64,000 nucleotides of DNA from Maniola hyperantus (lineage: Eukaryota; Arthropoda; Insecta; Lepidoptera; Nymphalidae): the NCBI RefSeq assembly GCF_902806685.2, contig NC_048545.1, forward strand, positions 9,597,852-9,661,851, written 5' to 3'. The notes beneath the pieces were generated by a model. The model saw only the letters and a program-made list of their open reading frames with translations. It searched no databases and was not told the origin of the DNA. Position numbers and translations under genes: made by a program. This document shows positions 32,113-43,925 of the stretch, piece by piece. The stretch's first letter is position 1. The number at the start of each line of letters is the position of its first letter.

Positions 32113-35100
32113 AATCTAGTTCCGGAATCATGACGCCCGACGGCAACCAGTCCGCGCAAGACAGTAAAGATGCACCAGAAAAACCATATGAGGCTAACGG
32201 GCGCAATAACTTAATAGTCGACAACGCTATAAGAAATAGTTTCATTAAGGACAAAATAGGCAAAGAAAAAGCGAATGTCAAAGACGATTTCAAGGATGAT
32301 GATAGTTTAAAGGGACTAAATGTATTCCAAAAGGCACGACGTATGATGTCCTTGATAACGGTTGAACCGATTTTAGCATGTTATGTAATGCCGTCCGTAC
32401 TTTCAGCTTTGGCTACACAAAACTTATACTTAGAGAAGGCTTGTAGAGTCAACTTGGGCTTCGGCGATCATGTTTGTGATGCTTTAACTAAAAGACAAAC
32501 AGCTAACTACACTTTGGAAGAAGAAGCGGTGCAGACGTTAGTGGCCTCTGTGGCTGGTTGGAAAACAGTATTACAATCATTCCTGCCGTGTGGAATATTG
32601 ATATTTCTTGGCGCCTACAGTGATCGAGTTGGGCAGAGAAAATTTTGTATGCTTCTTCCGATCGTCGGAGAATTTCTGACGAGCATAGGCCTCATAGTAA
32701 ATACTTATTTTTTCTACGAACTGCCGGTGGAAGTTGCAGCTGTTACTGAAGCGATATTCCCTGCTTTGACGGGAGGCTGGTTCACTATGTTCATGGGAGT
32801 GTTCAGTTATATAGCGGATGTGACTACAGACGAACAGAGGACGTTAAGAATAGGAATAGTGAATCTATTCTATTCTGTAGGAGTGCCAGTGGGTGCAGCT
32901 CTTAGTGGTATATTAGTGCGAAAAATTGGCTTGTATGGTGTTTTCTCACTGAGTGCGACGTTGTACGTTTTGAGTTTCATGTACGGATACTACAGGATCA
33001 AAGAAGTTAAAAGGACTGATATTACTTTGGTATGTATAAGTATTGTTTTGTTTATTTGTATGATTCCCGTTGTTTATAATATAGGTTTGTCGTCAGTATA
33101 GCAACTGAGCATGATAAAAGTAGCCTGTGTAGTATGGGGAATGCGCAAGGATGCAAGCCTGGTCTGGTACCAATTTATGTCAAAATTGAAGAATGATGAA
33201 TTTAACACAGATGGGAGTTAAAAGCTAGCTAACAGACGGAGAAACATTGCATTTGTAATTATAATAATAGTATGGATACAAATATTTAATGCTCATTATT
33301 ATAATACCTAGATACATCATACAGTATTGTTAAAGTATTGTAAATTGTTAAAGGTATAACAGTAGGTACAATAGGCATCTGTTCGTCTCTTTCAATAGTA
33401 AGTAGTTATTAGTTTAATTAGATGACCTAACGAGTGTTAGATAATACCTACCTATGTCAGCGGCTGATTATAACTTCAATGAACAGACTGTGTTGTGAAA
33501 ACAAATAACAAAGGCAAATGTCAGACTCATGTGCACTTTAACGTTCGTCCTTTGAGAGTGAAATAAATACAAGAGAGAGATAGCCAGCGCGTGCCAGACC
33601 TTCGTTATTTTATAAAAGCTGAAAGTTTCTCTGCGTATTGTCCCCAACACTTGGAGGAACGTTTGTTTGGATCATGCTGGCTTTGGGAGATAACAGGTAA
33701 TAAAGGTGTAAAAACCAAAAAGGTGTAACCGGCTTTGCCGGTAGGGTGGTAACTAGCTACGGCCGAAGCCTCCCTCTTATGAACTTACGAACCCCTGCCT
33801 AAAATTGCACCTTCCTCTAAATACCACTGCGCTTACCACTAATATTATAAAGAGGTAAAGTTTATGAGTTTGTTTGTTAGGGGTAATCCCTGGGTAAACT
33901 AATGAACCAATTTTGAAAATTGTTTCACCAGTAAAAAGCTACATTATTCTTGAGTGACATAGGTTATGATGTTATTTAACTAGCTTATGCTCGCGACTTC
34001 GTCCGCGTGGACAAATTTCAAACCCCTATTTCACCCCCTTGGAAATTGAATTTAAAAAAATACTTTCTTAGCGGATGCCTCATACCTAATAGCTATCTGT
34101 AGTGTATCGTCCAGCAGTTTAACCTGTGGGTTGATAGATCAGTCCGTCAGTCAGTCAGTCAGTCACCTTTTCGTTTTATATATTCGGATTAAAATAATAG
34201 AGATCCCTACGAAAATTGTAACAAGCTCCCGTGCGAAACCGGGGCGGGTCGCTAGTATAAAAATACGAAAGGAAGTTAAGTAAGAGTGGCCATGAACGAC
34301 TGTAGACGCAGACTGTACTAGCATCTCCAGTTATATAATAGGTCACGAGTTCAACGACTAAATATGATCATCGAGCGTAACATTAAAACAAGTCCATCAA
34401 CTTGACCCACTTTGGTGTCACTCTCGCTTGAAAGGAAGGACGGGGCGTTCTGCTCCGGGTGTTTACTTTATGTTCTAGACTAGAATATTTGTTTATGAGC
34501 TGAGAACAAAATAATCATACAATGATCTTCAAGCACTGAGAAATTTCGAATGAGAAAACCAATAGGCAGGCGAAATTGTTATGGTGTTGTAGAGGTATAC
34601 AGTAATTTTTGGTCTAAGTATTATTAGGGATTGATCACTACTAATATTCGGGCACGGCGATCTATCGAGTCAGAAACTCTAAGTACAATGCTCGATTGTG
34701 GTAGAATGACAGCTACAATGTCACGATCGCAATCACCTCTGATTGGTTGACGCTGGCTCACTATTGGCTACAATGCATTGTAGCAACAAGAATTGCACAA
34801 ATTCAGCCAATCACAACAATTGAGATTGTAATAATGAATTGATGCAGGTTTTACGAAATCGACCTACTGATAAAATAGTACCTACTACGTAAGGCACGGA
34901 ATAAAAGATTGCGTTCGAAAAACGCACGTTGACTATACGCGTTAAAATGTCGTTACTTGGCATTCCAAACGCATTTAAACTTAAATATGTAGGTACAACT
35001 ATAATATAAAAATGAATCACTTCGGAGAGAAAAATTTAAAAAATTTGAATCGACTGTTAGGCGGAACGTAGTTCGCCAGGGCAGCTAGTAATGAAATAAC

Positions 35101-38100
35101 AATCCTGTCATAGATAAAATTATAAAAATTAACGCCTGCTTCGTAGAATGATACCTATTCCTAAGAAGTTGTTGGTACTAAGAAAACTGTTGTTACTAAC
35201 ACAATAGAAAAATATCAGCGCCAATTAGGTATACAACATCAGCGCATATCTCGAGAGGATCTCAAGCAGATACAAGTATAATTACAATAATAATCCTTAA
35301 GTAGTTCAAAGTTTTTACGTGCAATTAATTCAATGTGACTCTTATCGCGTTGAGTGTGTAGGTCACCGTAGGTAAAAGATATAGGTAGGTACACAATATA
35401 TTATTTATATGTATTTATTGTACTTAATTATACTTATTATATTCAAGCAGACAAGTATAATTACTTATTATTACAACAATAGTCCTTATAAGTACCTAGA
35501 CCCTAGTTCACAGTTTTTAAGTGCAATTAAATAAATCCATGTGACTTTTATCGCGATGAATAGGTGAGGTATTAGAACTTAAAGATGGTAGGTACAGTAC
35601 GCGGCAGAAAGTAATGTACATCGAAGAACCTTTAGAAGGAGATAGCAGATTTGTAGAGCATTGTCTCTGTCGTTGAGACCGTTAAGAAGTTTCGGCTTGG
35701 TAGAGCGTTGTCTCTGTTACTCATACCTATGTAACGTTTTATCAATCTCAACGACAGAGACAATGCTGTATGAAACCGCTATCTCTTTCTAAAGGTCGAT
35801 GTACAACATTAATTCCAGCCGGCTACTGTAGGTACCTACCTACCTAATGAAAAAAAAATGATGTTTATTTTTGCAGAAGAAAACCAATGGTTGTTGCGAA
35901 TGGTTGCGAGATTTCTTCGACACGCGGTACGTCAAAGACACCCTGATGGTTGCGTTCAAGACAGGCCCCAACAACCGAAGGTTACGGGTCATCATGCTGG
36001 TTGTCGTCCTCTGTGTTGTTATAGGACCCATCTACGGCAAGTTTTTATTAAATTACTTAGCTGATTTTTTAATTTTAAATACCTACATGTCAAAAATTGT
36101 GGACCGGCAGGATCCGAACCCGCTTCTCCTGGGATCGCGCCCGACGCTCTGACCGCTAAGCTACGTTTCGCTTTAATAATAATATGGTGAATCCACAGCC
36201 CACTGACTAGAAGAAATGGCGTAGGTACCTAATCGCCTGAAAAGGTTTGCTGTGGGTGCTCTGTCTGCATTTACCAACCTATTGGTTTTCGAGACTGAAT
36301 TAGGGTCAATTTTCTTAAACAACTAGCAGATTTCTAACGAGTTTTATAATATTATCATTGTTAACATAGTTAGTACCTGCTATTACTCCTTGTGGAATTA
36401 AATACTTGTTATAGGTATCTACTTAGTTATACTCCCTACTCAATCTTAACTTTATTTTGACCTTATAGTCATTATAGCTTATTTACCTTATTTACTTATG
36501 TTCTCTAATAAAAAGATATGCGGTTTTTCTTTTAAATACATACTTAGGTACTTGTTTATTAGTTGCAGTTAGTGTTAGTACTTATACTTAAAGAGTAGTT
36601 AACTCTGAAGCAACCTAACAAGTGTTAGTAGGTATGCATTTTTAGGGTTCCATATCTCAAATGAAAAATAGGAACATTTCAGAGGATTACTTCGTTGTCT
36701 GTCTGTAAAGAAACCTATAGGGTGCTTCCCGTTGGGCAGGTAGGCAGTTCTAATAGTACCTATAAGTAAAGGAAAACATCCGAAAACTGTGAATTTGTGG
36801 TTCCATCGTAAGAAAAAAGAAAAGTGTGTTTAAGAAAAAAATAATCTTCTTAAGTAAATAGTTCTATCTGGTTAAGTAAATAGTTTCTTTACAAAATCAC
36901 ACATAGATGGCGCAGTCCGTCTTTAACTAACAGTGTTATAATACATAAAAGTGTTAGGTAATTGTATACCTTGTACGATGGTACGGAACCCTTCATGTGC
37001 GAGTCCGACTTGCACTTGACCGGTTTTTTTGTTTTTATAAACACTTATCGTCTTTACTTTTGTCAACAATGGCCACCACATCCTTCTATTGACACATAGT
37101 TAGTTGATCCTTGTCTGGTAGATGATGACCTATCCAAAACATCCGTCATTAAAACATTAATGTAGGTACGCAGTTACCTGACTAATATGTACCTAGCTAT
37201 TGGTCCATTGTTGTTAGATAAAAAGCTACGTGATTAATCTAACAAATTAATTTGATTATACTTAATATCTATTATCTAGATTATATCGATGTGCCTACAA
37301 TTTATAATTACATTATCTACTACAGGCTCAAAAAGAGCTGTAATCCAGAGCCGAGAAGCCCATTAAAAATGAAAAAATGTTTTTCTTTTCAGGTGAAATG
37401 TCAGTGATGTATCTTTTTACGAGATACCGGTTCAACTGGAATGAAGTGGATTTCAGCATGTTTTCCACCTATGCCATGTGCACTTCCCTAGTGGGTGAGT
37501 AGATATCTAGAGCGAATCTAGATTGGTCTTATGGTATAGGCCTTCGAATCTAGATAGTAGCGTAGGTACCTACCTACAATTTAGCTTATTGTGTGTAAAG
37601 TGCGTCGTCCACAATAGAGCGATCGAACTAGACCGTGTCTCTCAATGATTTAGGTAAAGTATAATATCTAGAATGAATGCTCGGGTACCTTGCTTCGACC
37701 ACCCAAATCGTCTCTTCGAAGTTCTACTGTACCTACCTACCTAGATAAGAGTAGGTAGGTTAAGTAAACAGTTCCTTGTTGCTTATTGGCTAAGAGTCCC
37801 CGCAGACCACAAACTTTTTATCGGTCGATAGTTTGGTCGGATTCTTAATCAGTATGAAGATGAATCGTTATAATTTGCGCATTTACATGCATCTTCATAC
37901 TGATTAAGAAACCGACCAAACTATCGGCCGATAAAAAGTTTGTGGTCTGCGGGGACTCTAAACTCAGCGTTATATTTTTCTTGGCGTGTTTTTTTGCCTT
38001 GGTTATAACCAGTATCCACCATATTGGATTTGTCATGACGTCAGGAGACTGTCACTCGAACGCTAAGACGAACCAATGACACCTCATCTAAATATTCTTC

Positions 38101-40948
38101 CTGTCGTCAAAGTCCTGACTGACTGTCTGACTTATATATCAACGCACAGCCTAAACCGCTGGTCCTAGAGACATGAAATGTTGAGGGTGTTTTCTTTGTA
38201 AAGAGTAGGTATCCACTAAGAAAGGATTTTTCGAAATTCCACCCTAAACTCCGAAAAGCTAGAGGTGCGCGTGCCCAGTCCTCCGACTCCCCGAATAGAA
38301 GGGCAAAGTCTTAGCCACTAGGCTATCATAGCTCGTTAGATTGTGATATCCAATCCGGGTCACAGCTGAAAATCAGCGCCCTGCATTTCACACGTATAAT
38401 AATATGATGCAAGATATTTTAATATGCTGAGTGTTAGGTACACCCATTTGGGGTGGTGTCACAGATTTTTCTTTCTTTCTTTCAATAGGTATATAATATT
38501 TACTTATCACAGGAACCCTGTTCTCCGTGGGCGTGTTCAGCCACCTCCTGAAGTTCGACGACGCGATCATAGGAGTGATATCTTGCACCAGTAAGATACT
38601 GTCTGGCTTCATGTACGCGTTCGCCACCGAAACCTGGCATATATACATAGGTTTGTACATACAACTAGGACCTAGGTATTATATATATTACTTACTTACA
38701 TAGGCAATATAATTTTTTATGCATAGTATTTGTTCGTTCTTCAGGCATGAAAGGTAAGGTATGTAATATGTAGGTAGGTATACCATATTCAATGTACTCT
38801 GTGGGTATACCTACCTTATATAATATTATTATTATATTATACCTACCTAGAAAACAGTACGAAGATTAGGTAATTTTTTTAGGTTCAAATTATTAGGTAG
38901 GTAGGTAGGTACTTACTCTACTAGCTAATGCCCCTGATTTCATCCGTGTGGATTTAGTTCTTATAAAATCCCGTGAAAACTCTTTGATTTCCGGGATAAA
39001 AGTAGCTTATGTCATCCAGCGCATGCCAGACCTTCGTTATTTTACAAAAACTGAAAGTTTCTGAGCGTATTGTGCCTAACACAGGGAAGAACGATCAGGG
39101 ACTATAAAGTTTGGACCATGCTAGCTTTGGACGATAACAGGTAGGTACCCTCAAACTTTAAGGGCGTCTGGCAGGGGGTTGTCACGACACTAAGTGTCTG
39201 GCAATGCATGACGTGATTTCTAATACTATGCTGAAGAAAATATTATATAGGTACTTACAAATTACACTTTTTACTTTGACGAAAAAAAATTTACACCTAT
39301 ATTACTGGTTACCTCCCAAAGCCACCATGATCCAAACTTCATGACGCTGATCGTTCCTGCCTGTGTTGGGGACAGTACGCAGAGAAACTTTCGCTTTTAC
39401 AAAGGTCTGGCACGCGGTGGCTCTCTCTCTCTATAGGTTGACGTAAATTAATAATTTGACCTACTTATAGCTTTTATGTCTTGAATAAGTTTTCTCATCT
39501 TGACATGGTTTTCCTTTCAGCGCCGCTGATTGAAATCTTTAACGGCACTTCATTTATTGCTATGAGATCGATGGTGTCCAAACTCGTGGACAGGGACGAA
39601 CTAGGTAAGGATATTCTGTTGCTTCTTAAAACAAATATTATAATTTTATTATTAGTTTCTGTAGTTGTAGGTGGTTCCTCGTAAGCTGACCAGTGCGTAC
39701 AAAGACTCGAAAGTGTTCTAACTCCAAGTTATTCCATGCAACATTATAGCCGTCGACAGCTTTCTTTCTAGAACGATGTTACGCACCTACTATATTATAA
39801 AGACCGAATAAACGATATAAATTCCGAGTTATTTCAGGCAACATTGTAACCTTCGACAGCTTTCTTTATGATCCATGGTTTGCAAACAAAGTACTAGGTA
39901 TAAAATAAAGACTCGAAAGTGTTCTAATTCCGAGTTATTCCAGGCAAAGTGAACTCATTCTTTGGGGTGGCTGAAGCAATGATGCCGCTAGTATACGCGC
40001 CGATGTACACCACAGTGTACACCGCCACCATCAAGACCTTCCCTGGCGCTTTCTTCCTCCTCGGCGGCGGCCTTACTGTGCCCGCTGTACTTATATTCTT
40101 GTAAGTATTGTTCTAAGTTATTCCAGGCAAAGTGAACTCATTCTTTGGGGTGGCTGAAGCAATGATGCCGCTAGTATACGCGCCGATGTACACCAGTGTA
40201 CACCGCCACCATCAATACCTTCCCTGGCGCTTTCTTCCTCCTCGGCGGCGGCCTTACTGTGCCCGCTGTACTTATATTCTTGTAAGTATTGTTATTCACC
40301 ACTATCATATTGTACACAGCTCAGACAAATATTCCCTGCAACACTATTATCCTCTTATTTCTTGGATATAGCCTGAAGCAACAGTAGCAATGTAGGTAAT
40401 GGTGTAATACATCGGTAACAAATTATTGTTGTATAACATTTGTTAGATAACATTTTGTAACAAAATATCTATTGCAAAGTTATATCATGTTAACAAATGT
40501 TATAAGCAACACGATAGGTACCAAATTATATAACTTTTACTATATAGAAAGAAAGAAGAAAAATGTTATCTTGTCAAATAAAGTTATAGGTATAACTTCA
40601 GTGTGGTAACGTACCATTAACAATGTGGACGTGTTATAAGTACAACAAAAGTTTTATAACACTTTACAATCTTGACGCACCCTAACATTATGTAATCGTT
40701 TCAGATGGTTGTATTTGGCTAACAAGAAGTACATCAGTCCAAACACACAGCAAGATGGTAGTAATAAAGCGAAATTGGAAGAGAAAATAGAGAAAAACGG
40801 TATTGACAACAAGGCTTATGAGGCTGAAGAGAAAAAACCTGCGTCCAAAGTGGATGGATACTTGTCTGAGGACGTTAACCCTAATGTGAACCAGTCGCAA
40901 ATAGAAATGGGTTTCACAGAGAGTATGCTTTGTACGAGTAAACTGTAA
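32113..40948 (+). CDS. Major facilitator transporter, SLC46 / proton-coupled-folate-transporter-like, 7 exons
   Basis: Exons 32113-33029 (ATG at 32130), 35877-36036, 37393-37494, 38513-38650, 39521-39604, 39944-40100 and 40705-40948 join in frame to 594 codons plus TAA. The N-terminus (1-70) is hydrophilic. The first membrane helix follows (about 77-97), then a Cys-containing loop with N-Y-T sequon 126-128, then the MFS signature G-A-Y-S-D-R-V-G-Q-R-K at 161-171 and FSYIADVTTDEQRT at about 225-238, typical of SLC46 proteins. More hydrophobic helices continue through exon 6, and the C-tail is Lys/Glu-rich. Family members move folate-like or other small solutes at plasma or lysosomal membranes; the substrate here is unknown. 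Intron 2 uses a GC donor (36037-36038). The first exon opens at a splice acceptor, so a 5' UTR exon exists upstream. AATAAA lies at 41002-41007. Confidence 0.9.
33571..33720 (+). mobile_element. Half copy of the fold-back element, SLC46-like intron 1
   Basis: Only the left arm is present: GCCAGCGCGTGCCAGACC through GGCTTTGGGAGATAACAGG and AATAAAGGTGTAAAA. It matches the 42559 element's left arm closely. Confidence 0.65.
33978..34195 (+). repeat. R2 repeat (SLC46-like intron 1)
   Basis: CTAGCTTATGCTCGCGACTT, CAAATTTCAAACCCCTATTT and CAGTCCGTCAGTCAGTCAGT. Confidence 0.65.
34640..34868 (-). repeat. Repeat R4, inverted copy (SLC46-like intron 1)
   Basis: Mirror of the 24.5-kb copy; ends GCAGGTTTTACGAAATCGAC. 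Confidence 0.55.
35266..35580 (+). repeat. Diverged direct duplication (SLC46-like intron 1)
   Basis: Two units starting AAGCAGAtACAAGTATAATT-like and sharing GTGCAATTAA and TGTGACTCTTATCGCG / TGTGACTTTTATCGCG lie about 180 bp apart, separated by AT-rich sequence. Confidence 0.45.
35594..35829. mobile_element. MITE, GTACGCGGCAGAAA family (SLC46-like intron 1)
   Basis: Ends TACAGTACGCGGCAGAAA and inverse CCGGCTACTGTA. Internal CTTTAGAA, AATGTACATCGA and CATTGTCTCTGTCGTTGAGA words are shared with copies at 49744-49912 and 63485-63656. Confidence 0.7.
36096..36170 (-). mobile_element. tRNA-like SINE head (SLC46-like intron 2)
   Basis: Minus strand: TAGCTTAGCGGTCAGAGCG (A box) and GCGGGTTCGGATCCTGCC (B box). 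The two ends cannot form an acceptor stem, so this is a SINE head, not a tRNA gene. Confidence 0.5.
36645..37028 (-). repeat. R3 repeat (SLC46-like intron 2)
   Basis: TAGGGTTCCATATCTCAAAT, GATGGTACGGAACCCTTCAT and GACTTGCACTTGACCGGTTT. The middle is rearranged. Confidence 0.6.
37793..37959. mobile_element. Near-perfect hairpin element, ~70-bp arms (SLC46-like intron 3)
   Basis: AGAGTCCCCGCAGACCACAA opens and TTGTGGTCTGCGGGGACTCT closes the element. The arms pair through TTTTTATCGG and TCAGTATGAAGATG around a loop of about 30 bp. Confidence 0.75.
38245..38335 (-). mobile_element. SINE head fragment (SLC46-like intron 3)
   Basis: AAACTCCGAAAAGCTAGAGG, GCGTGCCCAGTCCTCCGAC and CTTAGCCACTAGGCTATCAT are a minus-strand family A head with a damaged B box. 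Confidence 0.55.
39014..39431. mobile_element. Fold-back element copy inside SLC46-like intron 4
   Basis: Starts CCAGCGCATGCCAGACCTTC and ends GGTCTGGCACGCGGTGG, with the same internal landmarks as the 42.6-kb element (TTTAAGGGCGTCTGGCAGGG, GTGTCTGGCAATGCATGA). It is shorter, with one arm trimmed. It fills much of the intron between 38651 and 39520. Confidence 0.7.
39700..39943 (+). repeat. Three diverged direct repeats ending at the exon 6 acceptor
   Basis: CCAAGTTATTCCATGCAACA, CCGAGTTATTTCAGGCAACA and CCGAGTTATTCCAGGCAAAG lie about 100-110 bp apart. The first two continue into a shared TCGACAGCTTTCTTT. The third supplies the real splice acceptor of SLC46-like exon 6. Confidence 0.6.
40127..40281 (+). 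pseudogene. Frameshifted tandem copy of SLC46-like exon 6
   Basis: Near-identical duplicate of exon 39944-40100, starting 183 bp downstream and including the acceptor (TTATTCCAG) and donor (GTAAGTATTG). It is 155 nt, not 157: two bases are missing in the tract encoding M-Y-T-T-V-Y, and one AAG has become AAT. Used alone or together with exon 6 it would break the frame. It is either a recent tandem duplication decaying in place or an assembly artefact from two haplotypes. Confidence 0.85.
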
Positions 40949-41001
40949 ACATCCTTATATAGTATAAGAGCTAGTTAAATTTTTTGAAGAAGTAGGTAGT
41001 T

Positions 41002-41007
41002 AATAAA
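41002..41007 (+). terminator. Poly(A) signal AATAAA of the SLC46-like gene
   Basis: A canonical AATAAA 54 bp after the TAA stop, before a dispersed repeat starts at about 41070. A second AATAAA stands at about 41856-41861. No transcript evidence; position and motif only. Confidence 0.45.
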
Positions 41008-41069
41008 AGCTGAAAGGGCGGTTGATACATTTTTGTATGAAGCCTGTCCACAGCCGACACCATATTATA

Positions 41070-41303
41070 AACCCACCCATATTATAAATGCGAAAGTGTG
41101 TTTGTTCGTTGGTTTGTCCTTCAATCACGTCGCAAAGGAGCAACGGATTGACGTGATTTTTCGCATGGATATAGGTAGTTGAAGACCTGGCGAGTGACAA
41201 AGCCTACGTTTTATTCTGGAAAATCAAGAGTTCCCAGTTCCCACGGGATTTTTAAAAACCTAAATCCACGCGGACGAAGTCGTGGGCATCAGCTAGTATA
41301 ATA
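41070..41303 (+). repeat. R1 repeat after the SLC46-like gene
   Basis: ATTATAAATGCGAAAGTGTG, GGAGCAACGGATTGACGTGA and a GGACGAAGTCGTGGGCATCA end. It begins about 65 bp past the AATAAA signal. Confidence 0.65.
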
Positions 41304-42204
41304 TATTTTTGGAATTTTGCGGTTTTGAATCTGATAATTTCTTGATTTTGTGGCCACTTTTCAAGCCGATAAAGGACGTCAAGACAATCACAACATATAT
41401 TAGGGTCCTAAAACTTCTCGGAACTGAGACAATCGGCGTCAAAACTACAAGTTAAGGATTATAATATTAGTTTGCGGTCACTCTTTTTTCGAAATATTTC
41501 ATCTTATAGGTACGTATCAAGTACCTTTCTTCTCCCAACTAGCAACTCTAGGACCATAACCGTCCGTTAAAATATTATAGGGATGATTATTTACTACATA
41601 ATATTATAAAGAGGCAACATTTGTTTGTTTGTTTGTAATCGATAAACTCTGAAACTACTGAAAATCTCGCTTCCTTATGTAGTAATAATTAGTTAATATT
41701 GTATGCTTATACTGTTTAGTGCTAATTACAATGTTACCTATTGGTTTTAATGCGAATTTAATTAACATCTATTAGTTAGTAAGTTTTAGATTTACATATT
41801 ATATTTAGGTACCTAATTATTTAAATGTTAAAATTTATTAAGCATTGTAGACGTTAAATAAAAGTGATAAATTGAAATAGATTTAAGTACTTAGTAAGTT
41901 TTTATATTAGATACTTACCTATTTAGATTAAAAATATTTATATACCTACTTACCTAACGATTTGAACTTAAAATGGTACCTATTAATGACTTCTTACTCA
42001 GAAAGAAACAAATTCAAGTTTATTGCGTGTGGCATTTCATATTAGATTCTTGCAAGTCATAAAACAATAATAATACCTACTTATTAATGTTATTTTTATT
42101 TTGACAGAAAAATTAAGTACCTAAGTATTCTTTTCGCTTAGTTTTTCTATACTTCAAACCATGTTGTTTACTCTAGCTTGAGTATTAATCGTGCATCTCT
42201 GGGA

Positions 42205-42368
42205 CTATAAATCCCGAAAATCGCTAATGCGCGTGGCCACCATTTTAGTGACGTCAGCACTAGACTGAAGTTTCGAGCTGATGGTATATATTTTTACTTA
42301 ATTATACGTCAAATGACGTCATTTCGATGTTAATGTTCCAGCGCAATAGCAATTTGCGGGACTCATAT
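42205..42368. mobile_element. MITE, ATAAGTCCCGCAAATTGCTA family
   Basis: The left end is diverged (TATAAATCCCGAAAATCGCT), the right end intact (TAGCAATTTGCGGGACT). GTGACGTCAGC and AATGACGTCATT lie inside. Confidence 0.7.
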
Positions 42369-42558
42369 AACTATTTGTTATTTTATAAAAAAAATATTGT
42401 GATTTTATCAATTTAACAGAAACCAGTCTGTGATATTCATAATGATATTAAAACTATTTATAATGCGTTAATATTAATTAATTAACTATACCTAGCTGGT
42501 AGTAAAAATTATTTTAAAATGCAATAGAAGATAAATATAATATATATATATAGAGAGA

Positions 42559-43113
42559 GAGCCAGTGCGTGCAAGACCTTTGTTATTTTATAAATGCTGA
42601 AAGTTTCTCTGCATATTGTCTCCAACACAGGGAGGAACGGTCAGCGACTATGAAGTTTGGATCATGGTGGCTATGGGAGATACAGGTAATAAAGGTGTAA
42701 AACAATCTTACGTCAAGGTATAAAGTCAAGGTAAGTAGTATAAGTTATATTTACTTCGGAATAGTATTATAAATCACGTCATGCATTGCCAGACACTTAG
42801 TGTCGTGGCAACCCCCAGCCAGACGCCCTTAAAGTTTAAAAGTTTAAGGGTATCTGGCAGGGGGTGCCACCATACTAAGTGTCTGGCAATGCATGAACTT
42901 GATTTCTAACACTATTCCGAAAAAAAAATGTAAAAAATTAGACTTAATACTTTGACGTAAGATTTTATACCTACACCTTTATTTCCTGTTATCCCAAAGC
43001 CACCATGACCCAAACTTCATAGTCGCTGATCGTTCCTGCTTGTGTTGGGGACAATACACACAAAAACTTTCAGCTTTTATAAAATAACGAAGGTCTGGCA
43101 CGCGCTGGCTCTT
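42559..43113. mobile_element. Fold-back element with arms of about 275 bp
   Basis: Begins GCCAGTGCGTGCAAGACC and ends with its near reverse complement GGTCTGGCACGCGCTGGC. The two halves are inverted copies meeting near 42840 at AGTTTAAGGG/CCCTTAAAG. Related copies lie at 33571-33720 (half) and 39014-39431 (an intron of the SLC46-like gene). Confidence 0.75.
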
Positions 43114-43483
43114 AGTCCAATACAAAAGTATGTATTTTGATCTTGGAACTTACCTACTTTATAATAGAAAATATAATATAATCGAAGTGTTTTTTCATAC
43201 TGTGTTTTATTAATATTTTATTAGGTAGGTACTTAAAAGGACCATTAAACACTTACAAACTAAATTATTTTTGTATTTACCTACCCACTATAAGGAGGTA
43301 CCTGTCCAAGAAAACAAAATTATCATTTATTACATCATGAGAAACAATAAGTAGGTATAAGACAGTATATGTAAATATTAAGCTTTATTTTTGTCCCTTT
43401 ATTGTAGTAAAGCTGATGTATTAAACATAGGGTACTTAAGCTGTTTAAGTGAGGTCTGATATTTTCATTCGCCAAATTGTAAT

Positions 43484-43750
43484 GGGCTTCTAACGCGATC
43501 AAGCGACTTGACGTCAATCGCGTAGATTTTTGCTTTAGCTAAGCACTTTGACCGCTTGCAATATTTGTTTGAGGCGTGAGTCAAGCATTTATGTGCTTGA
43601 CGGTGATTGATGCGATTTTATAATTTTGCTTGACGCGACGTTCAAACAGTGTTCGAGATAATATGAGAAAAGTACCTGCCGGTTGCTTGATCGAGCAAAA
43701 CAAACTTGACGTGCTTAACGTCAAGTCGCTTGGTCGTATCGGAAGCTCTT
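43484..43750. mobile_element. Uninterrupted copy of the AGAGCTTCCGA-type TIR element
   Basis: Left GCTTCTAACGCGATCAAGCG, right CGCTTGGTCGTATCGGAAGC in inverse orientation. The interior matches the outer parts of the 47.6-48.3 kb copy. It lies about 170 bp from the 1,670-bp transposon. Confidence 0.65.
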
Positions 43751-43925
43751 AACTGACGACCACCTGACGACTAAAAGACTACGACTAAAAGATTTCCTTT
43801 ACCAAAGTTGTCAAAACGAAATTAAATATTATTTGGCGATTGATTAATAGGCCTTAGTTAAAATAAATTATTGATTTTTATTGCTTTGTTTTATTTTATA
43901 GGTCTCAGCACCCAGTAGGTTAAAA

